Origin: Cellulomonas sp.
GTDB taxonomy: Bacteria; Actinomycetota; Actinomycetes; Actinomycetales; Cellulomonadaceae
DNA: 49,183 nucleotides
Reading direction: 5' to 3'
NCBI GenBank assembly: GCA_012927595.1
Contig: JABBOW010000041.1
Span: 1-49,183 of the forward strand
Shown here: positions 18,398 through 26,652 of the stretch, one piece after another
Numbering within the stretch: the first letter of the stretch is position 1
Layout: each line of letters opens with the position of its first letter
Position numbers and translations under genes: made by a program
The notes under the pieces: model-generated
Database searches by the model: none
What the model saw: the letters and a program-made list of their open reading frames with translations, nothing else
Told to the model about the DNA's origin: nothing

Positions 18398-19759
18398 ATG
18401 ACCAGCATCTTGTGGCTGCGACGCGACCTGCGACGCAGCGATCACCCCGCGCTGGTTGCCGCGCACGACGCGGCGGGAGGCGCCGGTGTGCTGCCCGTGT
18501 TCGTCGTCGACCCGACCCTGATCGCGTCCGCGGGGTCCGCGCGCCTCGCCGCGTTGCACGAGGCGCTCAGCGGCGCTCGCGAGTCCTTCGACGACGCGCT
18601 CGTGGTGCGCCCCGGGCGACCGGGGGCGGGTCTGCCTGCCCTGGCGCGCGAGGTCCGCGCCGCGAGCGTGCACATCACCGCGGAGACGACACCGTACGGG
18701 CGCCGACGGGACGACCGCGTGCGTGCCGCGCTCGCGCCCGGCGTGCCGCTCGTCGTGACGGGCAGCCCGTACGCCGTCACGCCCGGGCGGATCCGCACGG
18801 GCAGCGGGACCCCGTACCAGGTCTTCACACCGTTCTCACGGGCGTGGCGCGACCACGGCTGGAGGCGACCCGCCGCGACTCCCGTCGGGTTGAGGTGGCA
18901 TCGAGGTGCCGCCTCCGAGCCGTTCCACGTCGGCGTCGGCGGACCGGCAACCGGGGGGTCTCGCGTGGACGAGCGGCAGGCACTGGATCGCTGGCACGAG
19001 TTCCTGGCTACCGGGATCGAGTCCTACGCCGTCGGCCGGGACCGTCCCGACCTCGCGGCCACCTCGGGCATGTCCGTGCACCTGAAGTACGGCGCCATCC
19101 ATCCGCGCACGATGCTCGCCGACCTCGCTGCGGTCACCGCGGGCCGCGGGCCTGACGTGACGGCCTATGTCAACGAGCTGTGCTGGCGCGAGTTCTACGC
19201 CGACGTGCTGTGGCACCAGCCCGCCTCGGCCTGGGCCGACCTGCGGCCGGGGCTCCGGTCGATGGCGTACGACGATCCGGCGACCCCGGCCGTCGCGGCC
19301 TGGCAGGCAGGGCGCACGGGCTATCCGCTCGTGGATGCCGGGATGCGCCAGCTGCTGGCGGAGGGATGGATGCACAACAGGGTGCGGATGGTCACGGCGA
19401 GCTTCCTCGTCAAGGACCTGCACGTGTGGTGGCCCCATGGTGCGCGGCACTTCCTCGCGCACCTGCGTGACGGCGACGTCGCGTCGAACAGCCACGGCTG
19501 GCAGTGGGTCGCCGGGACGGGGACCGATGCTTCGCCGTACTTCCGTGTGTTCAACCCGGTCGCGCAGGGGGAGAGGTTCGACCCCTTCGGCGACTATGTG
19601 CGCCGGTACGTCCCCGAGCTCGGACACGTCGCCGGGCGCGGCGTGCACCAGCCGTGGAAGGTCGCGGGCGCGTACGACGACGGGTATCCGGTACCGATCG
19701 TCGACCATGGCGAGGAGCGGGAAGAGGCCCTCCGGCGCTACGCCGCCGCGCGCGGCTGA
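18398..19759 (+). CDS. phr: Deoxyribodipyrimidine photolyase (class I, cryptochrome/photolyase family)
   Basis: Light-driven repair of cyclobutane pyrimidine dimers. The 453-residue protein opens with TSILWLRRDLRRSDHPAL, the N-terminal photolyase domain that may bind an antenna pigment. It continues with the FAD domain, including NELCWREFYADVLWHQP, GYPLVDAGMRQL, and the strongly conserved WQWVAGTGTDASPYFRVFNP near residue 370. The ATG at 18398 follows an upstream promoter-length gap to the divergent HExxH gene. Flavin-binding and active-site blocks look intact. Confidence 0.94.
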   Translation: MTSILWLRRDLRRSDHPALVAAHDAAGGAGVLPVFVVDPTLIASAGSARLAALHEALSGARESFDDALVVRPGRPGAGLPALAREVRAASVHITAETTPYGRRRDDRVRAALAPGVPLVVTGSPYAVTPGRIRTGSGTPYQVFTPFSRAWRDHGWRRPAATPVGLRWHRGAASEPFHVGVGGPATGGSRVDERQALDRWHEFLATGIESYAVGRDRPDLAATSGMSVHLKYGAIHPRTMLADLAAVTAGRGPDVTAYVNELCWREFYADVLWHQPASAWADLRPGLRSMAYDDPATPAVAAWQAGRTGYPLVDAGMRQLLAEGWMHNRVRMVTASFLVKDLHVWWPHGARHFLAHLRDGDVASNSHGWQWVAGTGTDASPYFRVFNPVAQGERFDPFGDYVRRYVPELGHVAGRGVHQPWKVAGAYDDGYPVPIVDHGEEREEALRRYAAARG

Positions 19760-19844
19760 GCCGTCCGGCGGGCGCCGGTCACGGCCGGGCGACGCGGCAC
19801 ATCAATCGGCGTGCACGGGTCGCCCACCCAGGCAGACTGGGGCC

Positions 19845-20858
19845 ATGACCTCATCCGATGGGATCGTCCGAACCCGGCTGTGGCGCAACGGTGTGCTCGA
19901 GGCGGAGGACTTCCCGTTCGAGGATGTCTCGGACTACCTCGGTGAGGCGGACTGCCTCGTCTGGGTCGACCTGTGCGCGCCGGACCCTGACCATCTCGCC
20001 GAGCTGGCACGCGAGCTCGGTCTCGTCCCGCAGGCCGTCGAGGACGCCCTGGCACGACAGGAACGGGTCAAGTCGATTCGCTACGCGACCCATACGTTCC
20101 TCACCGTGTACGCCACGCGGCTCGCAGCCGGTGACGATGCGGAGCCGGGTCGCGCGCCGGCCCTGCAGGTGTCGCGGATCTCGGTGTTCGTCCTGCCGCG
20201 CGGCATCGTCACCGTCCGGCAGGACTCCGGGTTTGACATCAGCGAGGTCGTGGGCCGCTGGGACGACAACCCCGATCTGCTCAAGTACGGGGTCGCGGCC
20301 CTCGTGCACGGGCTGCTCGATGCGGTCGTTGACGGTCACTTCGAGGCCGTGGAGATCCTCGACGAGGCGATGGAGGGTCTCGAGGACCTCCTGTTCGACG
20401 ATCGCGCCCCGACCACGGAGCTGCAGCGCCAGACGTACCGCATCCGGCGCGACCTGGTGGAGCTGCGCCGCGTCGTGCTGCCGATGCGCGAGGTGGTGAG
20501 CGCCGTCGTCCGCCACCGCAAGGACCTGAACTCACCGGCCGAGATGGACCCGTGGTACGACGACCTCTACGACCACGTGCTGCGCGCGTCGGAGTGGACC
20601 GAGTCGTTGCGCGACATGGTCACGACGATCTTCGAGACCAACCTGTCGCTGCAGGACGCGCGGCTCAACACGGTCATGAAGAAGCTCACGGCATGGGCTG
20701 CGATCATCGCCGTGCCGACGGCGGTCACCGGGTGGTTCGGGCAGAACGTGCCCTACCCGGGATTTGGGCAGCCGTCGGGCTTCGTCCTCAGCGTCATCGT
20801 CATCGTCGGGCTCGCCGCGGGGCTCTACCTCTCGTTCAAGCGCCGCGACTGGCTGTAG
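19845..20858 (+). CDS. corA: CorA family divalent cation channel
   Basis: A pentameric Mg2+ (or Co2+/Ni2+/Zn2+) channel. The 337-residue protein has a large acidic cytoplasmic domain, a long helix (about residues 185-265) and two C-terminal helices. The selectivity motif between them reads GWFGQNVPYPG, so the usual GMN is GQN. It ends with the basic tail FKRRDWL. The GQN variant could alter selectivity, so the transported ion is open. The start at 19845 is chosen because the conserved fold begins right after it; an upstream open frame runs through the photolyase gene and is not real. Confidence 0.88.
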   Translation: MTSSDGIVRTRLWRNGVLEAEDFPFEDVSDYLGEADCLVWVDLCAPDPDHLAELARELGLVPQAVEDALARQERVKSIRYATHTFLTVYATRLAAGDDAEPGRAPALQVSRISVFVLPRGIVTVRQDSGFDISEVVGRWDDNPDLLKYGVAALVHGLLDAVVDGHFEAVEILDEAMEGLEDLLFDDRAPTTELQRQTYRIRRDLVELRRVVLPMREVVSAVVRHRKDLNSPAEMDPWYDDLYDHVLRASEWTESLRDMVTTIFETNLSLQDARLNTVMKKLTAWAAIIAVPTAVTGWFGQNVPYPGFGQPSGFVLSVIVIVGLAAGLYLSFKRRDWL

Positions 20859-20880
20859 GCCGTCCGTCGCAGGTGCGCGG

Positions 20881-20909
20881 TTGACTCTTGATTCGATAGA
20901 CGTCAATAT
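20881..20909 (+). promoter_or_regulatory. Promoter and ArsR-type operator of the arsenic operon
   Basis: TTGACT (20881-20886) and CAATAT (20904-20909) are separated by 17 bases, a good -35/-10 pair. Between them lies TTGA-N11-TCAA (20888-20906), an inverted repeat of the sort bound by ArsR/SmtB repressors. The AT-rich run stands out from its GC-rich surroundings. It lies 79 bases upstream of the ArsR-ArsC fusion start. Confidence 0.6.
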
Positions 20910-20987
20910 AGGCGCGGCTCGCTACGGCCGACGGACACCAGGGCAGGACGTCCCGTGCCCCAGGTCGACACGAGAGAAGGTCCGCGC

Positions 20988-22067
20988 ATGAGCGCCCTGT
21001 CATCGTCGGGCGCCGTCGCGGCGGTCCCTGGCACTTGCTGCGCATCCCCGGCCGAGGCCCACGCCATGGGCAGCGCAGCGGCCGGGCAGGTCGCCAAGAT
21101 GCTCAAGGCGCTGGCCGAGCCGCTGCGCCTGCGGATGCTGTCGTTCATCACAACGAGCTCGACCGGTGAGGCGTGCGTCTGCGACATCGCCGGCGTGGCC
21201 GACGTGTCCCAGCCGACCGTGTCCTACCACCTCAGGGTCCTCAAGGACGTCGGTATCGTGACGTCCGAACGGCGCGGCACGTGGGTGTACTACCGGGTCG
21301 CGCCTGAGGTCCGCGAGGCTGTCTCGACGCTGCTGCAGTCCTTCGCACCGAGCGCGCTGGATGCGCGCCACGCGGCACGAACCCCCCTGACGGGCCTGCG
21401 CGACGTCGACGCGACGTTGGGCCGCGTCAGCGACGACCTGGTCGCGAAGTTCCCTCACCTCGCCGCCGACGTCGTCCTGCGCACTGTCCGCGAGTCGTAC
21501 ACGGCCCTGGTGCGCAATGGGGGACTGCGAGCCCACCTCGTCCCGACGACCCAGAGTTTCGCGGAGCAGCGCCTTCTGGACATCGCGCGCGCGGGCGCCG
21601 ATCGAGCTGCCCGGGTCCCGCAGGTGCTGTTCGTCTGCGTCGCCGACGCCGGTCGCTCGCAGCTGGCCGCGGCGCTGCTGCGCCACCACGCGGGCGACGC
21701 GGTGCTCGCACGGTCGGCCGGCTCAGCTCCCGCCGGCGCCGTGCACTCGGCGGTGCGGTACCTGCTCGCCGACCTCGGCGTCGACGTCGATGCGGAGGAG
21801 GCTTTCCCCAAGCCGCTGACCGATGACGCCGTGCGCGCCGCCGACGTCGTCATCACGATGGGCTGCCGCGACACGTGCCCCGTCCTGCCGGGCAGGCGGT
21901 ACGAGGACTGGGTCGTCGGCGACCCGGCACTGGCATCGCCCGAGGGTGTGGCTGCGATCCGCGACGACATCGACCGGCGGGTCCGCGCCCTGCTCGCCGA
22001 TCTCCTGCCCACCCCCGCGCCCACGACCCCTGACGACCTGTCCACCTACCAGAGGAGCACCCCGTGA
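20988..22067 (+). CDS. ArsR repressor fused to LMW-phosphatase-type arsenate reductase
   Basis: A 359-residue fusion. Residues 20-120 are an ArsR winged helix with the As(III)-binding pattern GEACVCDI and recognition helix SQPTVSYHLRVLK. Residues about 140-205 form a helical linker like that found on some mycothiol-linked arsenate reductases. Residues 212-345 are a low-molecular-weight phosphatase fold with the Cys-X5-Arg loop CVADAGRS (Cys about 217) and the late ITMGCRDTCP. It should sense arsenite and reduce arsenate, with the repressor likely acting on its own promoter. ATG 20988 has AGAAGG eight bases upstream. Its stop overlaps arsC (GTGA). Confidence 0.88.
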   Translation: MSALSSSGAVAAVPGTCCASPAEAHAMGSAAAGQVAKMLKALAEPLRLRMLSFITTSSTGEACVCDIAGVADVSQPTVSYHLRVLKDVGIVTSERRGTWVYYRVAPEVREAVSTLLQSFAPSALDARHAARTPLTGLRDVDATLGRVSDDLVAKFPHLAADVVLRTVRESYTALVRNGGLRAHLVPTTQSFAEQRLLDIARAGADRAARVPQVLFVCVADAGRSQLAAALLRHHAGDAVLARSAGSAPAGAVHSAVRYLLADLGVDVDAEEAFPKPLTDDAVRAADVVITMGCRDTCPVLPGRRYEDWVVGDPALASPEGVAAIRDDIDRRVRALLADLLPTPAPTTPDDLSTYQRSTP

Positions 22068-22516
22068 CCGAGAGCCCCCCCACGACCGAGCGGGCCGACG
22101 TCGCGACGACCCGGCCCAGCGTGCTGTTCGTCTGCGTGCACAACGCCGGTCGCTCTCAGATGGCGGCAGGGTTCTTGATCGCGCTGTCCGGCGGCGCCGT
22201 CGAAGTCCGATCGGCCGGGTCCATGCCCGCCGACCAGATCAATCCCGCTGCGGTCGAGGCGATGGGCGAGGTCGGTATCGACATCCGCGCCGAGAAGCCC
22301 AAGATCCTCACGACCGACGCGGTCAGGGCGTCCGACGTCGTCATCACGATGGGCTGCGGGGACACGTGCCCGTTCTACCCGGGCAAGCGATACGAGGACT
22401 GGGTCCTGGAGGACCCGGCCGGCCAGGGCGTCGCAGCGGTCCGTCCGATCCGCGACCAGATCCGCACCCGCGTCCTCACGCTGCTCACCGAGCTCGGGGT
22501 GGAGGCTGTCGCGTGA
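22064..22516 (+). CDS. arsC: Arsenate reductase, LMW-phosphatase type
   Basis: Reduces arsenate to arsenite; in actinobacteria the electron donor is usually mycothiol or thioredoxin. The 150-residue protein has the catalytic loop FVCVHNAGRSQ, RSAGS, and ITMGCGDTCPFYPGKRYEDW with two further cysteines. It is a diverged paralogue of the reductase half of the fusion upstream (VHNAG here, VADAG there). GTG 22064 overlaps the previous stop by four bases. Confidence 0.93.
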   Translation: MTESPPTTERADVATTRPSVLFVCVHNAGRSQMAAGFLIALSGGAVEVRSAGSMPADQINPAAVEAMGEVGIDIRAEKPKILTTDAVRASDVVITMGCGDTCPFYPGKRYEDWVLEDPAGQGVAAVRPIRDQIRTRVLTLLTELGVEAVA

Positions 22517-23028
22517 CGAGAGCGGCCGAGGCGACAGTGGTCCCGCTGACCGTCGAGCACTGGTCGGCAGTCCGTGACATCTACGCCGCGGGGATCGCGA
22601 CCGGGCACGCGACGTTCGAGTCCGAGCCGCCGACCTGGGAGCAGTTCGACGCGGCGAAGCTGCCGGTTCACCGTTTCGTGGCCGTCGACGTCGACTCCGC
22701 GGTGCTCGGCTGGATCGCTGCCACGGCGATCTCCAACCGCTGTGCCTATTCGGGGGTCGTCGAGCACTCGGTCTACGTCCACCCGGAAGCCCGCGGCCGG
22801 GGCGTCGGACGGACCCTGCTCGAGGCCCTCATCGTCTCCACCCAGGCCGCCGGGGTCTGGACGATCCAGTCCGGGGTCTTCGTCGAGAACACGGCCAGCC
22901 TCGCGTTGCACCGCGTCGCAGGGTTCCGCGTCGTCGGTACCCGCGAGCGCCTCGGCCGGATGGGCTACGGGCCTCTCGAGGGTCGGTGGCGCGACGTCGT
23001 CCTGCTCGAGCGACGCAGCAGCGACTGA
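22513..23028 (+). CDS. GNAT acetyltransferase, ArsN/phosphinothricin N-acetyltransferase-like
   Basis: A 171-residue GNAT enzyme. It shows the family opening IYAAGIATGHATFE, the acetyl-CoA loop HPEARGRGVGRTLLEAL, and ENTASLALHRVAGFRVVGTRE, all typical of the phosphinothricin/arsinothricin acetyltransferase group. Its place as the third gene of an arsenic operon, with a GTGA overlap to arsC, suggests ArsN1-type detoxification of the organoarsenical arsinothricin. Activity on phosphinothricin-like compounds is the alternative. No arsenite efflux gene (acr3/arsB) accompanies the trio. Confidence 0.85.
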   Translation: MTRAAEATVVPLTVEHWSAVRDIYAAGIATGHATFESEPPTWEQFDAAKLPVHRFVAVDVDSAVLGWIAATAISNRCAYSGVVEHSVYVHPEARGRGVGRTLLEALIVSTQAAGVWTIQSGVFVENTASLALHRVAGFRVVGTRERLGRMGYGPLEGRWRDVVLLERRSSD

Positions 23029-23039
23029 AGCACGCGCCG

Positions 23040-23918
23040 TCAGCTCGCGGGGGAGACCTCGACGTGCACCGACCAGGTCGCGGGAGTCCCTGGCTGCAGC
23101 CACTGGCAGCGTCCGTCGGCGCGCGACCCGCTCAGCGCCTCCCGGGACCCGGTCGACGGCTCGAGAGCGGCGATCCGCTCACGTGAGTGCAGACGGGCGT
23201 CGACCCACAGCGCGAGGTACGGCACGAGGGTCGGGTCCCAGGACAACCGGAGCATCGCGCCGTCGGACGTGAGCAGCCCGGCCCACGCCACGGGCTGCTC
23301 GGGCTCGACCCAGTACTTCAGTGCCTCACCGTCCGCCAGCGAGTCCACGCGGGACAGCTCGTCGGTCCATGGCTGGCGTCCGTCGACACCGTAGATCCCG
23401 TCCACGTGGCGCACCTGCGGCGGCAGGGCGACCCGCGAGCCCGGCGGAGCGACGAACTGCGGGTGGGCAGCCCACTGGAACGGCACCGGGGTGTCGGCCA
23501 GCGCCTCGGCGGTGTAGACGAGCTCGAGCCCACTGCTCGTCGGCTCGACGCGTCGGGTGAAACGGTAGGGAAGGCTCCGGCCGTCGTAGCCCCACACTCC
23601 AGCGGCGTGCGACGTCCAGGGCGTCGTCCACGCCTCGCCGTGGTCGGCCAGCGCCGTGCCGTCGAGGATGTCGGCGTCCACGGTCGGCGCGCACTCGTCC
23701 CAGCCGCACATCTCGCCATCCACGAAGGAGGCCGGTCCGCGGGCCGGCGCCGGCAGGGTCGGGCCGGGCTGCGCGAGCCACTCCCGGCCCGTCCCGTCGC
23801 GCAAGGAGGCGATCTTCCCGCCTCGCCCCGGGACGACGAGCGCCGTGAGGCCGGTATCACTGACGAACTGCTGAGCCGGCTCGTCGTGCCAGGTGGATGT
23901 GTGGGGCGTCAGGGTCAC
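23040..23918 (-). CDS. Aldose 1-epimerase-like (galactose mutarotase fold) protein
   Basis: A roughly 292-residue protein with the mutarotase beta-sandwich pattern: LVVPGRGGKIASLRDGTGREW near the start, GEMCGWDECAPTVDAD, WGYDGRSLPYRFTRRV, and QWAAHPQF with the central histidine. It is expected to act on or bind a sugar; it belongs to a diverged branch of the family and may not be a true mutarotase. GTG 23918 gives a clean N-terminus but has no clear Shine-Dalgarno. It converges with the arsenic operon, 11 bases apart. Confidence 0.7.
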   Translation of the reverse strand: MTLTPHTSTWHDEPAQQFVSDTGLTALVVPGRGGKIASLRDGTGREWLAQPGPTLPAPARGPASFVDGEMCGWDECAPTVDADILDGTALADHGEAWTTPWTSHAAGVWGYDGRSLPYRFTRRVEPTSSGLELVYTAEALADTPVPFQWAAHPQFVAPPGSRVALPPQVRHVDGIYGVDGRQPWTDELSRVDSLADGEALKYWVEPEQPVAWAGLLTSDGAMLRLSWDPTLVPYLALWVDARLHSRERIAALEPSTGSREALSGSRADGRCQWLQPGTPATWSVHVEVSPAS

Positions 23919-24081
23919 GGTGGTCGGTCTACCAGAAGCGGCGGCGAGGTGACGCCCGAACGGCCGACGACCCACGCGGACCCGCGCTGATCGGCAGGCC
24001 GACGACGCCCCTCGTCGATGGGCGGCTCGCCGCGGTCTGAGTTGGCCCTTCCTCGCTCGGTGACGCCCCAGGGGCGGATGT

Positions 24082-25452
24082 TCAGCCGTCCCTGAGGCGG
24101 AACTGGTTCCGACCGTTCGTCTTCGCCATGTACATCGCTCCGTCGGCTCGGCTCAGCAGGTCCGAAGGGCTCGACGTCGGGTCGTCGGTCATCGCCGCAC
24201 CGACACTCGCCGAGACTGCGATCACCGTGGTCCCCTCGCGGTAGGGCTCCGCCAGTGCTGCGACGAAGCGGTTGCCGATGTCGCGGATGTGGGCCAGGTT
24301 CGACACGCCCTCGCACAGGATGACGAACTCGTCACCGCCGAGACGCGCCACCGTGTCGTTGTGGCGGGCGAGGGTGGTCAGGCGCTCGGCGAGCTGGACG
24401 AGCACCTTGTCGCCGCGATCGTGGCCGTAGGTGTCGTTGATGGATTTGAAGTTGTCCACGTCGACGAAGAAGAGCACGTGCTGCCTCGGCGCGCGGCTCA
24501 GTCGCTCGAGGGCCTGCTCCATCTTCTCCATGAGCATGTGCCGGTTCGCCAGCCCGGTGAGGTGGTCGTGCGTCGCCTGGTGGGCAAGGGCCTGCTCGGC
24601 GACCTTGAGCTCGGTGATGTCGCGGGTCGAGGCCAGCACCCCGACGACGGCGCCGCCGGGCTCTCGATCGGCCGCGAGCGTGGTGTGGTGCCACCGTTGG
24701 CCCTCGTTGCCCTCGTTGGTGAGCCAGAACTCCACCTGCTCCGGCCGTCCGGTCGCGATCACGCGCCGGAGCGCCGGCTCCCACAGGGCCAGTGCGTGCT
24801 CCTGCATGCCGATCTCGCGGTCGGTGCGACGTCGCAGCTCGTCGAGCCGCAGGCCGCGCAGGCGCTCACCGGCCGGGTTGATGTACCGGTATCGCAGGGC
24901 AAGGTCGTAGCGCGCGATCGTGTCCGTCGATCCGTCGAGGACGGAGCGCAGCTGGCCCTCCACCTGCGTCAGCCTCCGGTTGGTCGCCTGCGTGGCGAGC
25001 GCCAGCCGCGCGCTCTCCTGCTCGGCCAGCACGCGCCGGGTCACGTCGCGCGAGATCCCGAACGTGCCGGTGATCGTGCCATCGTGATCGCGGAACGGGA
25101 ACTTGCTGCTCGCGACCCAGGTGTCGGGCCGACCGTTCCAGCGTTCCCGCTCCTCCTTGTTGACGACGGCCTCGCCCGTCCGGATGATCTTTTGCTCATC
25201 CTCGAAGGCCGAGCGCGCATGCGAGATGTCGAAGAGGTCGAAGTCGGTGAGCCCGACCATCTCGTCCTGTGTGAGGCGATGGAGGCGGGCGCAGCCGAGG
25301 CTGACCCGGACGAACCGGCTCTCGAGGTCCTTGAAGTAGATGACCTCCTCGGCGGCATCCAAGAGGTTGCGGCTGAACAGGTCGTCGGATGCGGGGGGGC
25401 CTGCGGGCATCAGGCGGTCGAAGCTCTCCTTCGAGCTCTCGGACATCTCCAT
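24082..25452 (-). CDS. PAS-PAS-GGDEF diguanylate cyclase
   Basis: Predicted to make c-di-GMP. Two PAS domains (about residues 28-145 and 165-285) are followed by a GGDEF domain (about 290-456). The active site is intact (ARLGGDEFVIL), and an inhibitory RxxD site (RHND) lies five residues before it, so product feedback is likely. PAS 1 begins FSRNLLDAAEEVIYFKD and ends TFGISRDVTRR, like sensory PAS domains of redox or small-ligand sensors. There is no membrane segment. ATG 25452 lies about 25 bases downstream of the promoter at 25480-25505. Confidence 0.92.
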   Translation of the reverse strand: MEMSESSKESFDRLMPAGPPASDDLFSRNLLDAAEEVIYFKDLESRFVRVSLGCARLHRLTQDEMVGLTDFDLFDISHARSAFEDEQKIIRTGEAVVNKEERERWNGRPDTWVASSKFPFRDHDGTITGTFGISRDVTRRVLAEQESARLALATQATNRRLTQVEGQLRSVLDGSTDTIARYDLALRYRYINPAGERLRGLRLDELRRRTDREIGMQEHALALWEPALRRVIATGRPEQVEFWLTNEGNEGQRWHHTTLAADREPGGAVVGVLASTRDITELKVAEQALAHQATHDHLTGLANRHMLMEKMEQALERLSRAPRQHVLFFVDVDNFKSINDTYGHDRGDKVLVQLAERLTTLARHNDTVARLGGDEFVILCEGVSNLAHIRDIGNRFVAALAEPYREGTTVIAVSASVGAAMTDDPTSSPSDLLSRADGAMYMAKTNGRNQFRLRDG

Positions 25453-25477
25453 CGGCGTCTCATCTCACTCACGTCAC

Positions 25478-26254
25478 CTATCGGCCGGCGGGGGGGCGAC
25501 GTGAGGGATGTGACTGGGATGCGTAGCCCGCGTACCGGCCGACGAAGTTTGCGAGGATCTGGTGCGGCTCCTCGACGGGCACCGTCCCCAGCCGCGCCAC
25601 GACGTCGTCGAGCTCGTCGGGGGCGAAGTAGCCGGAGTACTGGTAGGCGTTGACCCGGTGTCGGATCCCGGGGAGGTCGAGCTCGGGGTGGAACTGAGTC
25701 GCGTAGACGTTGGCGCGCACGCGGAACATCTGCACGGGGCACGCCGCCGACGACGCGAGCAGGATCGCTCCGGGGGGCAACGCGCGACAGGCTTCCTTGT
25801 GACCCACGAACGCGGTGAAGGTGGGTGGGAGGCCTGCGAGCAGCGGATCGGCGCGCCCGTCAGGCGTGAGGCTCACCTCGACGGGGCCGACGGGCTCGGC
25901 ATAGGTGCCGTCGACGATGCCGCCCTGGTAGCGACTGAGTGTCCCCACGCCGTAGCAGGCGCCGAGGAACGGCTTGTCACGCCGGACGACCTCCGCGACG
26001 AGCGCATCGAGCTCGGCCTCGACGCGTCGTTGCACGGGACTCTTGTCCGCGTCGGCGTCGCTCGAGGTGAACGGGCTGCCCCCGACGACGATCCCTGACC
26101 AGTCGTCCAGGTCGAGGTCGGGCAGCGGTGCCGCCTCCAACCGCACCCGCCGCAGTTCACTGTCGGTGAGCCCACTGAACCGGACGAATGCCGCGTACTC
26201 GGCGTCCGCGACGTCGTCCTCAGGGCGCGTGGCGAGCAGCAGGAACGGTTTCAT
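25478..26254 (-). CDS. Class I glutamine amidotransferase-like protein
   Basis: A 258-residue stand-alone class I glutaminase domain of the GuaA type. The nucleophile elbow is FLGACYGVGTLS (Cys near residue 100), and the histidine and glutamate of the triad lie in YATQFHPELD. Stand-alone members of this group are usually annotated as GMP synthase-like glutamine amidotransferases and have few known substrates. The start is ATG 26254, one codon after an in-frame GTG. The downstream GGDEF gene's promoter overlaps its end, so the two can be transcribed together or separately. Confidence 0.85.
   Translation of the reverse strand: MKPFLLLATRPEDDVADAEYAAFVRFSGLTDSELRRVRLEAAPLPDLDLDDWSGIVVGGSPFTSSDADADKSPVQRRVEAELDALVAEVVRRDKPFLGACYGVGTLSRYQGGIVDGTYAEPVGPVEVSLTPDGRADPLLAGLPPTFTAFVGHKEACRALPPGAILLASSAACPVQMFRVRANVYATQFHPELDLPGIRHRVNAYQYSGYFAPDELDDVVARLGTVPVEEPHQILANFVGRYAGYASQSHPSRRPPAGR
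25480..25505 (-). promoter_or_regulatory. Sigma-28-like promoter of the PAS-GGDEF gene
   Basis: On the minus strand, CTCA (25502-25505), 16 bases, then GCCGATAGG. The whole stretch is very similar to the element at 17558-17584: both contain CTCACGTC and GCCGATAGG. It lies inside the last codons of the upstream amidotransferase gene. Confidence 0.7.
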
Positions 26255-26267
26255 CACGGCCGACGGC

Positions 26268-26447
26268 CTACGACGGCGAGCCGCTGATGTTGACCAGGCA
26301 GCTCACACTGAACGTGTCGGTGAACATGCCGAAGCTGTCGCCCCAGTGCGCCATGGTGAGCTCGCCACAGAACACCGACGGGGCGAATTCGATCGCCTCC
26401 CTCGCCGTGTCCCGGAAGGTGAGGTAGGGATTCAGACGTGTCGCCAT
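26268..26447 (-). pseudogene. VOC family gene with large in-frame internal deletion
   Basis: A 59-residue product that keeps both ends of a PhnB-type VOC protein: MATRLNPYLTFRDTAREAIEF with VFCGELTM at the start, and WGDSFGMFTDTFSVSCLVNI at the end. About 70-80 middle residues are absent without loss of frame. A good ribosome site (GAGGAGG, 7 bases before ATG 26447) remains. It stops 13 bases upstream of the amidotransferase ATG. The metal-binding centre is gone, so the original function is lost. Confidence 0.7.
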
Positions 26448-26553
26448 GGCACTGCCTCCTCGGACATGGGTAGGCACCTACGGTGCATGTCACACTGCCG
26501 TCGCCACGGGACGGGCGTCAAGCGGCCCGCGCCGTCAGCGCGAACGCGTCCAC

Positions 26554-26646
26554 GGCAACGTCCCACCGACGACGCTCGAGCGACTGCGCGAGCTCAAGCT
26601 CCGCTACCGCCCCGACAACGTCTTCCGTCCCAACGGCAGCGTCGCG
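26554..26646 (+). pseudogene. Remnant of a berberine-bridge-type FAD oxidoreductase C-terminus
   Basis: About 31 codons read LERLRELKLRYRPDNVFRPN, the C-terminal BBE domain pattern (ERLxxLKxxYDPDNVFRxN) of FAD-linked oxidoreductases. The rest of the gene is absent and the reading runs on into the antisense of the next gene. Short, so moderate confidence. Confidence 0.45.
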
Positions 26647-26652
26647 ACGGGA

